Notes under the pieces: model-generated
Databases searched by the model: none
Told to the model about the DNA's origin: nothing
Seen by the model: only the letters and a program-made list of their open reading frames with translations
NCBI GenBank assembly: GCA_035765535.1
Contig: DASTXE010000004.1
Location: 274,647 to 338,646, forward strand
Direction: 5' to 3'
DNA length: 64,000 bases
Origin: Rickettsiales bacterium
GTDB lineage: Bacteria; Pseudomonadota; Alphaproteobacteria; Rickettsiales; JABCZZ01
Position numbers and translations under genes: made by a program
Part shown: positions 54,497 to 63,132 of the stretch, piece by piece
How positions within the stretch are numbered: position 1 is the first letter of the stretch
Layout of the letters: each line of letters opens with the position of its first letter

Positions 54497-54578
54497 AAAA
54501 AGCTATGCACATTCGGGTACATAGCCATCGTAGCTTACAACCGTTAAATTTTGATTAAGCTATTGCTCAGCAGGATGA

Positions 54579-54603
54579 GGGAAGAGGCGTTGTGCCTCTT
54601 CCC
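54579..54603 (-). terminator. Strong hairpin after the beta-barrel gene
   Basis: GGGAAGAGGC (54579-54588) pairs perfectly with GCCTCTTCCC (54594-54603) across a 5-base loop. It is 9 bases after the stop of the minus-strand beta-barrel gene and before the giant HTH gene. No T run, so it may be a weak terminator or a processing site between the two genes. Confidence 0.55.
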
Positions 54604-54612
54604 TGCCCGTGC

Positions 54613-55524
54613 CTAGAAATCGTGAGCCACGATGAACTTGAACAGAACCGGCGGAGTCAGCTGGTTACCATTCACGTTCTGATAAACCGGAATGCCCACA
54701 TCGCCGTATAATTTCAGGCTATACAAGTCATATTCAACACCTGGCGAGACGACCAGCCGCGTATAGCCACTATTATCCGGATCGGAAGCGCCGCCGCTGT
54801 CGCGTTGCCGGTCGGAGCCGATAATCTGTAAAAGCGGGGAAAACTTACCATACCCTGCGATACTACCGGCTTCATAATAAATTCCCGCTGCCGCGCTGAA
54901 TTCATCTCCGGGCCGGTAATCGCTCTGCGTAAGAAATGCATGTTCCCACTGGCCGTTGACGAACCAGGAGAGTTTCTGGCTGAACGCAAAGCGGTCCTGA
55001 TGATAGGCCCCAAGCAACAAATCCGTGCTGCCGGAACCAATCGCCGTATCCCGGTCGAACCCGGTGACGCTATGATCGCCGGTGGGTAGCTTCAGGCCGA
55101 ATTTCAAACCCGTGGACATATCGTCTGAAATTCCGGTGTAGATGCCTTCGACCTTGATATCCCCCAGCCCATCATCTTTGAAACTCTGCATGGCTCCGCC
55201 ATCCTCTGTCCGGTAATAACGACGGACATAAGGCACGGTTGTCTCCACTCCCCAGCTGCGGTTGAACATATATTCCGCACCCGCCGTATAATACTGCGTG
55301 CGCAGGCGCTTGTCGTCATTACCCGCTTCCGGGGCGACTTTGCTGCCGCTCCAGTTGATTTCCTGGTTCATGAAATCATATTCGAGCCAGGCTCGTCCGC
55401 CCTGCCCGTCCGGCAGCATCGATCCGGTTCCGACCTCAAACACTCCGCACCCGCAGGCACAGGCCATCGCCATGCCGGGAACCGAAGCCAGCATGAGCGT
55501 CATCAACGATAATTTCTTCAACAT
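54613..55524 (-). CDS. Outer-membrane beta-barrel protein, transporter-like
   Basis: A 303-aa secreted protein, signal MLKKLSLMTLMLASVPGMAMA, start chosen for the clear signal peptide after an upstream alternative. The mature part starts with a cysteine cluster (CACGCGVFEVG) and continues with alternating aromatic and polar strands (RAWLEYDFMNQ, VRRYYRTEDGG, GLKFGLKLPTGDHSV), typical of a barrel; the GLKLPTGD block resembles the phenol-degradation MetA-type porin family. It ends in F (HDF), as barrels do. It follows a DUF2946-like gene, a pairing seen in copper-related clusters elsewhere. Confidence 0.7.
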   Translation of the reverse strand: MLKKLSLMTLMLASVPGMAMACACGCGVFEVGTGSMLPDGQGGRAWLEYDFMNQEINWSGSKVAPEAGNDDKRLRTQYYTAGAEYMFNRSWGVETTVPYVRRYYRTEDGGAMQSFKDDGLGDIKVEGIYTGISDDMSTGLKFGLKLPTGDHSVTGFDRDTAIGSGSTDLLLGAYHQDRFAFSQKLSWFVNGQWEHAFLTQSDYRPGDEFSAAAGIYYEAGSIAGYGKFSPLLQIIGSDRQRDSGGASDPDNSGYTRLVVSPGVEYDLYSLKLYGDVGIPVYQNVNGNQLTPPVLFKFIVAHDF

Positions 55525-55599
55525 GAATTTCTCCTGAAAATTCAATAATAATGGAAATACACATGCCGTTTCACTGACATGCGTCATATATTTTCAGAT

Positions 55600-56091
55600 T
55601 CAGGAGAGGAATGGGGGCGAGCGCGGTGAAACATTGGCAAAAACTGCCTGCCTGCCGGAAGGCGGAACATAAAAAGGCGTAATCTCTGCCGGAATATAAA
55701 CCGCTTGCGGTGCTAAAACTGGCAAGGCAGGAGAAAATGACGCTATCGCGCCGCTGGCGAACGGACATAATTCGTGAAGAACCGGTTTATTACCCTGCCC
55801 GTCTTCATGATGATGGTGGTGGTGATGTCCGCTTGCAGCCTCATGCGAAAAGCCATCGCATGCAACAAGAGGAAATATACCCCTGCCCTGACCAGAGAAA
55901 TCCGGCATATAGCCAACGGGGATCAGGCTGCGTGTGACCACCGCTAAAAGCAGCATCCATAGCAAGAATGTGCCAACCAATCTGCTTGTATTCAGGAAAG
56001 AATTGCGGTCAGCAGGCCGCATCCCTTTAGTCGTCGAAGACGTCAGGTTCATCGCGAAGGCCAGCAGGCCGAAGCGGGAACGTCTTAACAT
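55600..56091 (-). CDS. DUF2946-like membrane protein with a repeat-derived N terminus
   Basis: A 163-aa product. Its first ~33 codons (starting MLRRSRFGLLAFAMNL) are the sequence of repeat R2 read on the minus strand. Then comes one helix (GTFLLWMLLLAVV), a histidine-rich loop (GHHHHHHHEDG) and LHELCPFASGAIAS, the DUF2946 hallmark. The C-terminal segment is proline-rich. The ATG touches the ppx stop (TAAATG), so translation from the ppx transcript is likely, and the repeat has become part of the gene or provides a false early start. The true start may be further in, near the helix. Heme or metal roles are suggested for the family but not shown. Confidence 0.6.
   Translation of the reverse strand: MLRRSRFGLLAFAMNLTSSTTKGMRPADRNSFLNTSRLVGTFLLWMLLLAVVTRSLIPVGYMPDFSGQGRGIFPLVACDGFSHEAASGHHHHHHHEDGQGNKPVLHELCPFASGAIASFSPALPVLAPQAVYIPAEITPFYVPPSGRQAVFANVSPRSPPFLS
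56005..56082 (+). repeat. Intergenic/coding repeat R2, copy c
   Basis: R2 in the + orientation with its left extension GCGGTCAGCAGGCCGCA (56005-56021). The core runs CTTTAGTCGTCGAAGACGTC, GGTTCATCGCGAAGGCC, AGCAGGCCGAAGCGGGAACG. It overlaps the 5' coding part of the DUF2946-like gene and ends 10 bases from the ppx stop. Confidence 0.8.
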
Positions 56092-57591
56092 TTACTTCAT
56101 CAACTCCTTGAATGCCTCACCCAGCCCATCGATCCGCTTGCGCACCGTATCTCCCAGCAGATCCTGCGATTCTTCATTGAAGGCCACTTCCAGCCTTCCC
56201 TTCCTGAGCGCGAGCGACACATTATTGAGATTCCCTGCCATAGCGCCGGAAAGCTGGAATGCAAGATTGGCCGCAATGCCTACCGTCCTTGCCCATGCCC
56301 TATCCTTCTCTTTTATCAGGGAAACAATCTGGGAGTTATTCTTGAGTTTATGCTGGTAACGATGATAAAGCGCAAGTGCGAGCGTCACGCGTTCCGGATG
56401 GGAAAGTCCGGTGATTGTAGATTGAATGATACGGTTAAACGCCCACTCCGCCCGGTAATCCGGATGGATGCGCCACGCAAGCTCACTCAGGATACAGGCT
56501 GCCAGCCTCAAACGTTTCTCGCTGTCGCTTTCGCGCCCGAATATCGGTGACATCCAGTTGAACAGCTCGCGCGCATAGCCCGGAACCCTGCCATTTTGCG
56601 ATGCAAGGTCCGTACAGGATGCAATCAGGGAATCTTCATTACGCACATAAGGCGTGAGCCTTTCATAGAGATACCCTTCCCTGATGCCGCTTGAGCAGAA
56701 CACAACATCCGCCGGATGGGTAATCTCTAAAATACGGTCCAGCACCTGTGCTGCGGGCACGAGCGACTCCACGCGCTTGGCCGGTGCTCCCGGCATTTTT
56801 GCCAGTACTTCCGGTGATGCGTGAATAATATCTTTCAGGAATTTGCGCATCGCTGGTGTCTTGACCGTATAATGGTGCACGATCTCCAGCGGATAATCCT
56901 GCCTGCGCATATGGATATGGGCAAGCGCACGGAAACTGCCTCCCACCGCATAAAAATGCTTCGGCTTAAGACCCGGGAGCCACGTTTCTTCATCCAGCGC
57001 TTTGGCAATAATTTTTCCGGTTTTTAGCCTGTCTTCCTTGGCTGTGTCGAGCAAGCGCAACGGCCCGATAGGAATAGTCGTCTGCTCGCCGATAAGACCG
57101 TCATCCACCCCGATCAGCTCAATACTGCCGCCGCCCAGATCACCGGCAAGGCCGGAAGCTTTATAAATGGAAGAAAATACGCCCGCAGCTGCAAGCTGCG
57201 CTTCCTTGCGACCGGAAATCACGGTAATATTCAGGCGATATTTGCGCTCCAGGCTTTCCACGAATTCCGTGCCGTCGGACGCATCACGCACGGCTGCTGT
57301 GGCAATGACCTGCAGTTCCACCACATCCATAATACGCACAAGCGCAAGAAAACGCTTGATGGAAGATTCCGCCAGTGCCTTGCCTTCCGGGTTCAGCTTT
57401 CCTGAAATGGCAAGCCCTTTGCCCAATCCGCACAATATCTTCTCATTGAAAATCGGCAGCGGTGTGCGCTTGATCGCATCGTAAATCACCAGCCGTACGG
57501 AATTAGAGCCGATATCGATAACCCCCAGCCTGCCCTCATGCGGCATTTCCCCGGAATGGCGTCTTGTGTCCTGATGATAAGGTATATGCAT
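56092..57591 (-). CDS. ppx: Exopolyphosphatase/guanosine pentaphosphatase (Ppx/GppA)
   Basis: A 499-aa sugar-kinase-fold phosphatase that cuts inorganic polyphosphate or pppGpp. Motifs are GVIDIGSNSVRLVIYD, VIATAAVRDASDGTEF and the phosphate loop GDLGGGSIELIG. The C-terminal half holds an HD-like helical region (GYARELFNWM and further). The start could also be MPHEGRLG, 45 bases in. It lies between the DUF2946-like gene and the PPSR gene, all on the minus strand and leading away from the origin. Substrate choice between polyphosphate and pppGpp cannot be told. Confidence 0.93.
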   Translation of the reverse strand: MHIPYHQDTRRHSGEMPHEGRLGVIDIGSNSVRLVIYDAIKRTPLPIFNEKILCGLGKGLAISGKLNPEGKALAESSIKRFLALVRIMDVVELQVIATAAVRDASDGTEFVESLERKYRLNITVISGRKEAQLAAAGVFSSIYKASGLAGDLGGGSIELIGVDDGLIGEQTTIPIGPLRLLDTAKEDRLKTGKIIAKALDEETWLPGLKPKHFYAVGGSFRALAHIHMRRQDYPLEIVHHYTVKTPAMRKFLKDIIHASPEVLAKMPGAPAKRVESLVPAAQVLDRILEITHPADVVFCSSGIREGYLYERLTPYVRNEDSLIASCTDLASQNGRVPGYARELFNWMSPIFGRESDSEKRLRLAACILSELAWRIHPDYRAEWAFNRIIQSTITGLSHPERVTLALALYHRYQHKLKNNSQIVSLIKEKDRAWARTVGIAANLAFQLSGAMAGNLNNVSLALRKGRLEVAFNEESQDLLGDTVRKRIDGLGEAFKELMK

Positions 57592-57594
57592 TTT

Positions 57595-58431
57595 TTACTC
57601 CGCCTTATGTCCGTCCAGCTGTTTATCCATACGCTCATGAAAATACTGGATGATCGTCGCTGCCGTTTCTTCAACCGAACGACGCGTGACATCAATCACC
57701 GGCCATTTATTTTTGTGGTATAGCCTGCGCGAAGCCAGAATTTCTTCCTGCACTCGTTCGGAGTCCACATAATTCGTATCTTCATCCTGCTTGAGCGATT
57801 GCAGGCGCGAGCGCCGTATCTGGATAAGCCGGTCAGGGCTGATCGTGAGCCCGACGACTAACGGTTTGGTTAGCCCTTCAAGATCGGCCGGTAAAGGACA
57901 CCCGCCGACAAAAGGCACATTCGCCGCCTTGAAACCGCGATGCGCCAGATATACGCAGGTCGGCGATTTGGAAGTGCGCGATACGCCGACCAATACGATA
58001 TCCGCTTCCTGCAGATCCCATGTGGCCTGCCCGTCATCATGCGCAAGCGTAAAATTAATCGCTTCCACGCGGGAGAAATATTTTTCATCCAGCTCATGCT
58101 GACGGCCCGGCAATAATGAGCTTTCAACGCCAAGATAAGAAGTAAGTTCGGAAAGTATCTGCGCCAGGATCGGAATACACGGCAGAGAAAGCTTCAGGCA
58201 TTCCGCCTTCAGACGGTCACGTAATTCTTTATTCACCAGCGTATACATGACCACGCCGGGATTGGCGCGGATACCTGCAATCACTTTATCCAACTGGGCC
58301 GGAGTACGCACAAGCGACCAGATATGCTCATCCGCTTCCACGCCATCAAACTGGACGATGGCCGCGCGCGCCACGCTGCTGACAGTTTCTCCGGTCGAAT
58401 CCGAAACCAGATGCAGGTGAAATTCTTTCAT
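57595..58431 (-). CDS. Pyruvate, phosphate dikinase regulatory protein (PPSR/DUF299)
   Basis: Bifunctional kinase/phosphorylase of PPDK-type enzymes. The 278-aa product starts MKEFHLHLVSDSTGETV, chosen because this is the family's usual beginning; a longer frame upstream runs into the origin region. The P loop is GVSRTSKSPTCVYLA. It is the known neighbour of the chromosome origin in alphaproteobacteria, facing hemE across the DnaA-box region. It reads away from the origin. Confidence 0.95.
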   Translation of the reverse strand: MKEFHLHLVSDSTGETVSSVARAAIVQFDGVEADEHIWSLVRTPAQLDKVIAGIRANPGVVMYTLVNKELRDRLKAECLKLSLPCIPILAQILSELTSYLGVESSLLPGRQHELDEKYFSRVEAINFTLAHDDGQATWDLQEADIVLVGVSRTSKSPTCVYLAHRGFKAANVPFVGGCPLPADLEGLTKPLVVGLTISPDRLIQIRRSRLQSLKQDEDTNYVDSERVQEEILASRRLYHKNKWPVIDVTRRSVEETAATIIQYFHERMDKQLDGHKAE

Positions 58432-58794
58432 ATCCACAGCCTGTGTATAAATACCGTTTTCCGTTGATAAGTCCTGAAACAGCCTTACCCGGAATTTCTT
58501 ATACACATTTCCCCTTATTTCATAAATACAATTATCCACCTGTGTATGGAAAAGCGTAACGGTGCATTAATGGCGTGGATAAGAAAATCCTGTCAGTTTT
58601 CCGCAAATTTATTAACATCAATAACAGTTATATTGATCAATAATTTAGGGAAACAATTATCATAATTATCCACAGGATTTCATAGCGCATAATTCTGTGG
58701 ATAATATTGTCAGGAAATAGGGGATAGAAAATAATCCCCGTTGCGCCTATAGATAATCTATCTACTACCACTTTAAGAATTATTTTTTATATTT
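58432..58794. other. Candidate chromosome replication origin (oriC)
   Basis: A 363-base AT-rich gap between PPSR and hemE, the arrangement of oriC in Caulobacter and Rickettsia. DnaA boxes with exact TTATNCACA match are at 58442-58450 (reverse), 58499-58507, 58666-58674 and 58696-58704 (reverse). One-mismatch boxes are at 58430-58438, 58532-58540 and 58574-58582 (reverse). An AT-rich stretch suitable for unwinding is near 58600-58670. An IHF-like site (GATCAA, 4 bases, TTA) is near 58635. I found no full CtrA pair. Genes on both sides point outward. Confidence 0.88.
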
Positions 58795-59820
58795 ATGTTA
58801 GACACACTTATGCACCGTGCCATCAGGCATGAACAGATTCCTCATTTTCCTTTTTGGCTCATGCGGCAGGCAGGCAGGTATTTACCGGAATACCGTGCTA
58901 TCAGGGAAAAGGCAGGTGGTTTTCTCAATATGTGCTATAACCCGGATATGGCATCGGAAGTCACGCTTCAGCCAATCAGACGTTTCGACATGAGCGCAGC
59001 CATTATCTTTTCCGATATTCTCGTCATTCCCCATGCCATGGGAGTAGATGTCAGGTTCGAACAGGGTGAGGGACCTAAGCTTCAGAAAACGCTGGAATAC
59101 GATAAGGCAAAACAACTCAATACCGACATTGCCAAACATATTGAACCTGTTTGCGAAGCGCTTCGAAAAACAAGAGCGCAGCTGGATAAATCCAAATCAC
59201 TGATCGGGTTTTGCGGAGCACCCTGGACGGTTGCAAGTTATATGGTGGAAGGCGGTGGCAGCCGTGACTATGAAAATGTACGTGGGTTTGCAAGGCGGGA
59301 AGAAAAAACTTTTGCATTAATTATTGAAAAAATAGTTGAAAGTTCAATATTTTATATTTCAAGTCAGGTGAGGGCAGGAGCGGATATCATCCAGATTTTC
59401 GATTCCTGGGCGGGAGTATTATCCGAAGACGAATATCAAAAATGGGTGATTGCGCCGACTCAGAAACTGGTGAATAGCTTCAAGGCACTGCATCCAGATA
59501 TTCCGGTCATCGGTTTTCCGCGCGGTTCAGGAGTTAAATATCAGGAATTTGCCGAACAGGTTCCGGTCGATGTTATAGGCATCGATGTCCAGACACCCCT
59601 TAAATGGGCTTTAAATGCCATCAGGAAGCCTTTGCAGGGTAATCTTGACCCGGTGGTACTCATGCATGATAAGAACACGTCTGTGGAGCAAACAAAACGC
59701 ATTCTGGATGAAATGCAGGGCAGGGCGTTCATCTTCAATCTCGGTCACGGTATTTTACAACATACGCCGATTGAAAATGTCGAAGCGATCTGTGAAACGA
59801 TTAAAAATCATTCCAGCTAA
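58795..59820 (+). CDS. hemE: Uroporphyrinogen decarboxylase
   Basis: Removes four carboxyl groups from uroporphyrinogen III to give coproporphyrinogen III in haem synthesis. The 341-aa length is usual. RQAGRYLPEYR (N-terminal signature), PWTVASYMVEGGGSRDY, DSWAGVLS and NLGHGILQHTP are all present. The start ATG directly follows the DnaA-box gap with no gene between. Neighbouring repeat R2 copy d follows its stop by about 40 bases. Confidence 0.98.
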   Translation: MLDTLMHRAIRHEQIPHFPFWLMRQAGRYLPEYRAIREKAGGFLNMCYNPDMASEVTLQPIRRFDMSAAIIFSDILVIPHAMGVDVRFEQGEGPKLQKTLEYDKAKQLNTDIAKHIEPVCEALRKTRAQLDKSKSLIGFCGAPWTVASYMVEGGGSRDYENVRGFARREEKTFALIIEKIVESSIFYISSQVRAGADIIQIFDSWAGVLSEDEYQKWVIAPTQKLVNSFKALHPDIPVIGFPRGSGVKYQEFAEQVPVDVIGIDVQTPLKWALNAIRKPLQGNLDPVVLMHDKNTSVEQTKRILDEMQGRAFIFNLGHGILQHTPIENVEAICETIKNHSS

Positions 59821-59858
59821 TTGTTTATCGAACATGCATAGCGAGGCAGTAGCCGAGC

Positions 59859-59917
59859 CTCTTTAGTCGCCGTAGGCGTCAGGTTCATTGCGAAGCCAGC
59901 AGGCCGAAGCAGGAACG
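59859..59917 (+). repeat. Intergenic repeat R2, copy d
   Basis: R2 core in the + orientation: CTTTAGTCGCCGTAGGCGTC, GGTTCATTGCGAAGCC, AGCAGGCCGAAGCAGGAACG. The right end is 14 bases from the stop of the minus-strand gene at 59931. The polarity relative to that minus-strand gene matches copies b and c. Confidence 0.8.
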
Positions 59918-59930
59918 AAACAACAAATTA

Positions 59931-60473
59931 CTACTTTGGATTCACGACAGCTGGCCGGTTAAGACCCAATACGCCATCGGTCTTATATTCCAGGAAGTTA
60001 TACGTGCTAAGCAGAAGAATGGCCGACCATAAAATGGCAATGGCCGGAAAAAGACTGCGCTGGAAAGAAAACGCATCCGCGATTTCCTTTTCTTCCTTTT
60101 CGTCGTGTATTTCCCAGTCTTTGAAGATGAAATAACTTTCAAGCTCCTTCATAAGCTCATAGTCCTTGAGTGCCTTGATTTCCTTGTAAAGTGCTTTTTC
60201 CTTCATATGCCAGTCATGCACAATGACTTCCGCCTTGCGTACGGCACTGGTGATAATATTGGCAAAGAACATGGCAGTCGTGGAAAAAATCACCGTCAGC
60301 AACAATACGATCTGCGGATCCTTGTAGGTGAAAATAATAGCAAAGGCGATGACGAGCGAAGCTTCAATGATGATAAGCCAGAGCATGCGGGCGCTGATAA
60401 GGCGGGATTCATGGACATCTTCACTGCGATAGTGATGAAGCCTTGACAAGAAATGCGCTCTGATGTCATCCAT
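59931..60473 (-). CDS. Membrane protein of unknown function
   Basis: A 180-aa protein with three hydrophobic helices (about 30-49, LWLIIIEASLVIAFAIIF; 55-78, LLTVIFSTTAMFFANII; and 145-160, ILWSAILLLSTYNF) and a long charged helical segment (about 88-132, ALYKEIKALKDYELMKELE) on the cytoplasmic side. The ATG has GGAAGGCAGG upstream. No family is recognised; it resembles small SLATT/DUF-type membrane proteins only in topology. Divergent from surE. Confidence 0.6.
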   Translation of the reverse strand: MDDIRAHFLSRLHHYRSEDVHESRLISARMLWLIIIEASLVIAFAIIFTYKDPQIVLLLTVIFSTTAMFFANIITSAVRKAEVIVHDWHMKEKALYKEIKALKDYELMKELESYFIFKDWEIHDEKEEKEIADAFSFQRSLFPAIAILWSAILLLSTYNFLEYKTDGVLGLNRPAVVNPK

Positions 60474-60521
60474 AATGGACCTGCCTTCCCTTTAAAATAC
60501 CAAGAAATGTAATTAAAATCA

Positions 60522-61298
60522 ATGCGCAAGAACCCTACCATACTGATTACCAATGATGACGGAATCCAGGCTCCCGGCCTGAAAGTGCTCGAAAAGATCG
60601 CCGCTCAGCTCTCGGATGACATCTGGGTTGTGGCGCCGGAAGTGGAGCAGAGCGGGGCAGGGCATTCGCTTACCATCAACTCGCCTATGCGCTACCGGAA
60701 GGTCTCAGCCCGGCGTTTTGCCGTAAGCGGAACTCCCACCGATTGCGTGCTTATGGCTACCTGCGAGATCATTCCGGAAAAAGTCGATCTAGTGCTTTCC
60801 GGCGTAAACCGCAGCAAAAATATCGGCGAAGATGTGACGCATTCAGGAACCGTGGCAGGTGCGCTGGAGGGGACATTGTGCGGTATACGCTCGATCGCGC
60901 TCTCGCAATCCATGGATTTCATGAGCCCGGATGCCAAGGTTCACTGGAAAACCGCTGAAGAACATGGGCCAAAACTGATCAGGAAACTGCTGACCCAGGA
61001 ATGGGAGCCAGATACGCTTTTCAACGTGAATTTCCCCGACTGTGCGTCGGAAAAAGTAAAGGGAATCAAATGCGTGGCCCATGGAAAACGCCATGTTCCC
61101 AAACAGCTTACGAAGAATATCGATCCGAAGGGACGGCCCTATTTCTGGCTGAACTGGCCGGAAGAAGGGGCCGATCCTCGCCGTCCGGATTGCGATATTG
61201 AGTGGTTGAGGCAGGATTATATTACGGTCACGCCGATATGCCTTGATATGACCAACTATAATTTGCTAAAAAGGCTCAAAAACACGCTGGAAAAATGA
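60522..61298 (+). CDS. surE: 5'/3'-nucleotidase SurE
   Basis: Survival protein E, a metal-dependent nucleotidase. The 258-aa product has the start ILITNDDGIQAPGLKVLE with metal aspartates in DD, VDLVLSGVNRSKNIG and VAGALEGTLCGIRSIALSQ. Length and motifs are normal. Its stop overlaps the pcm start (ATGA), the standard surE-pcm pair of proteobacteria. Confidence 0.97.
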   Translation: MRKNPTILITNDDGIQAPGLKVLEKIAAQLSDDIWVVAPEVEQSGAGHSLTINSPMRYRKVSARRFAVSGTPTDCVLMATCEIIPEKVDLVLSGVNRSKNIGEDVTHSGTVAGALEGTLCGIRSIALSQSMDFMSPDAKVHWKTAEEHGPKLIRKLLTQEWEPDTLFNVNFPDCASEKVKGIKCVAHGKRHVPKQLTKNIDPKGRPYFWLNWPEEGADPRRPDCDIEWLRQDYITVTPICLDMTNYNLLKRLKNTLEK

Positions 61299-61972
61299 AC
61301 TCCTCCGATACATTGCCGGAACGTATCCGCCTGTTGATGAAGCTGCGCACCAGCGGTGTGACGGATACGCGCGTTCTTTCGGCCATCGAGCATATTCCCC
61401 GCGAAATATTCGTTTCCGAAGCCTTTCGCGATAAAGCTTACGAAGATACGGCACTGCCGATCGATTCCGGCCAGACCATCAGCCAGCCAAGCATTGTGGC
61501 ATGGATGACCTGGGCGCTGCAGGTCGGCGACCGCATGCGTGTGCTGGAAATCGGCACAGGCTCAGGCTATCAGGCGGCGGTACTCTCCAAACTCTGCCGC
61601 ATGGTGTATTCCATCGAACGCCACCGGGACCTGCTTGCCGTGGCGGAAGCACGCTTCAAGGAACTGCGGATCAGCAATATCATGACGCAGGCAGGGGACG
61701 GCTCCAAAGGCTGGAAAATCGCGGCTCCGTTTGACCGTATTATCGTCACTGCCGCCGCCCATGCCGTACCTGCTGCACTGCTCGACCAGCTGGCGGAAGG
61801 CGGTATCATGGTGATTCCGGTAGGTAGCAGCACAGAGCAGATTTTATTGCGCATTGAAAAGACACCGGAAGGCATCCGCCAGCAGCATCTGATGTCGGTA
61901 CGTTTCGTGCCGCTGATCGAAGGCGGAATCCCGCAGGGAAAAACGAGCCGCAGTCTGCCTCCGGCTGCGTAA
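61295..61972 (+). CDS. pcm: Protein-L-isoaspartate O-methyltransferase
   Basis: Repairs isoaspartyl residues with S-adenosylmethionine. The 225-aa product has IPREIFVSEAFRDKAYEDTA, SQPSIVAWMTWAL (active region with the catalytic Ser) and the SAM-binding LEIGTGSGYQAAVLSKL. Overlaps surE by 4 bases. A nlpD/rpoS pair often follows in other bacteria but not here. A second, more distant PCMT-like gene is at 63133. Confidence 0.96.
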   Translation: MNSSDTLPERIRLLMKLRTSGVTDTRVLSAIEHIPREIFVSEAFRDKAYEDTALPIDSGQTISQPSIVAWMTWALQVGDRMRVLEIGTGSGYQAAVLSKLCRMVYSIERHRDLLAVAEARFKELRISNIMTQAGDGSKGWKIAAPFDRIIVTAAAHAVPAALLDQLAEGGIMVIPVGSSTEQILLRIEKTPEGIRQQHLMSVRFVPLIEGGIPQGKTSRSLPPAA

Positions 61973-61980
61973 GCATTATC

Positions 61981-63042
61981 TTATCGGCCACGTCTGCGGG
62001 ATCCGGAAGAATCCTGGGAATTCAGTATATCATGTGCGGCATTTATGATATCTGCCAAATTCCATGCGGCACGAATGTCTGCCTCGGTCGAGGTCCTATC
62101 AATGGGACGCATTTCCCTGTATCGCTGAGCAAATGATTTTCCACCCATTTCTTCCGCATAATGCCCTACGCTCAGTGAAAGTTCTATAGCTCCTCTGTCG
62201 CCCAGAGGCATGTTGTCCACTTCCAGTTCACCCGTTGCATTGCGTGTAGCGACACGATGTGTGCCATTCGGGCCGATCATATCGATATCCAAAGGCGTCA
62301 GATCGGGTTTTCCTGTATTCGGATCATACCGCAATACCAGAACTTTCGGACCGGAAAGATGATAGGTAATCTCACCGTCTTCCTGGCCGGGATTGGCGGT
62401 AACCCGCAATTCATCCGTAAACTGGAAAGCACGCACAGGGTTATCCAGCCGTGTATAACGTGTCGCTTCGGTAATCCCGGTCAGAATAGCATCCGCAATC
62501 TGTTTGCGTTCTTCACGACCCGGGGGTTTAAGGGGCACATCCTGATCGGAAGTATCGCGGAAAATATGAAGATTATCAGTAAGGTAATCCAGTAGCTCCC
62601 TACGCTCCGCATCGTTCAGCGATGTAAGATTGCGCCGCGCCGATGCTATGCCGGACTGCGGATTTGCTGTATTATCGAGGGTATTGGTACTGTTGAATAA
62701 TTGCTCGCGCTGCTGTGCCAGTGCAGCGGGGTCCTCACCTTCAGGGCTAAAATTGCCGCTACTTCCAAAAGGGTAAACATCTATTTTGGCTAATATTTCT
62801 TTCAGTGCGTCCAAACTTTCCGCATGCTCGATATCCCGTATATTGCCAACGCATATTCTGGTTCCCGCCGGAACATTTTTATGCGGCATTTCCGCAGTCT
62901 TGAAACCGGACATCCAGTAAGGAACATCAACGGAAAGCTGGAAGACATCCCTTTGTTTTCCATAAGAAACCAGGGTAACTCCGGCATCATCTCCAAGGGC
63001 CTCCAGCGCAGCGATCATGGAATCGCGTTTAATCGTCAGCAT
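61981..63042 (-). CDS. Unknown 353-aa soluble protein
   Basis: A protein without signal peptide or membrane segment. The first ~100 residues look like a small alpha/beta unit (GVTLVSYGKQRDVFQLSV, VGNIRDIEHAESLDALKE), followed by a low-complexity N/S-rich linker, then a second beta-rich unit with TYHLSGPKVLVLRYDPNTG and VATRNATGELEVDNMP. A basic tail (SGSRRRGR) ends it. No motif is recognised. It is convergent with surE-pcm and upstream of the second PCMT-like gene on the same strand. Confidence 0.6.
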   Translation of the reverse strand: MLTIKRDSMIAALEALGDDAGVTLVSYGKQRDVFQLSVDVPYWMSGFKTAEMPHKNVPAGTRICVGNIRDIEHAESLDALKEILAKIDVYPFGSSGNFSPEGEDPAALAQQREQLFNSTNTLDNTANPQSGIASARRNLTSLNDAERRELLDYLTDNLHIFRDTSDQDVPLKPPGREERKQIADAILTGITEATRYTRLDNPVRAFQFTDELRVTANPGQEDGEITYHLSGPKVLVLRYDPNTGKPDLTPLDIDMIGPNGTHRVATRNATGELEVDNMPLGDRGAIELSLSVGHYAEEMGGKSFAQRYREMRPIDRTSTEADIRAAWNLADIINAAHDILNSQDSSGSRRRGR

Positions 63043-63132
63043 AACATTTCACATTCAGGTTATCTGACTATGAATATCACAGAGTGATTAATTATGTGTT
63101 ACTGGCGGCCGCAGAAGAATGCCGGAACGCCA

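Noticed and set aside
58540..58660. CtrA double sites in the origin gap
   Set aside because: Single TTAA-like pieces occur, but no TTAA-7-TTAA pair was found by reading.
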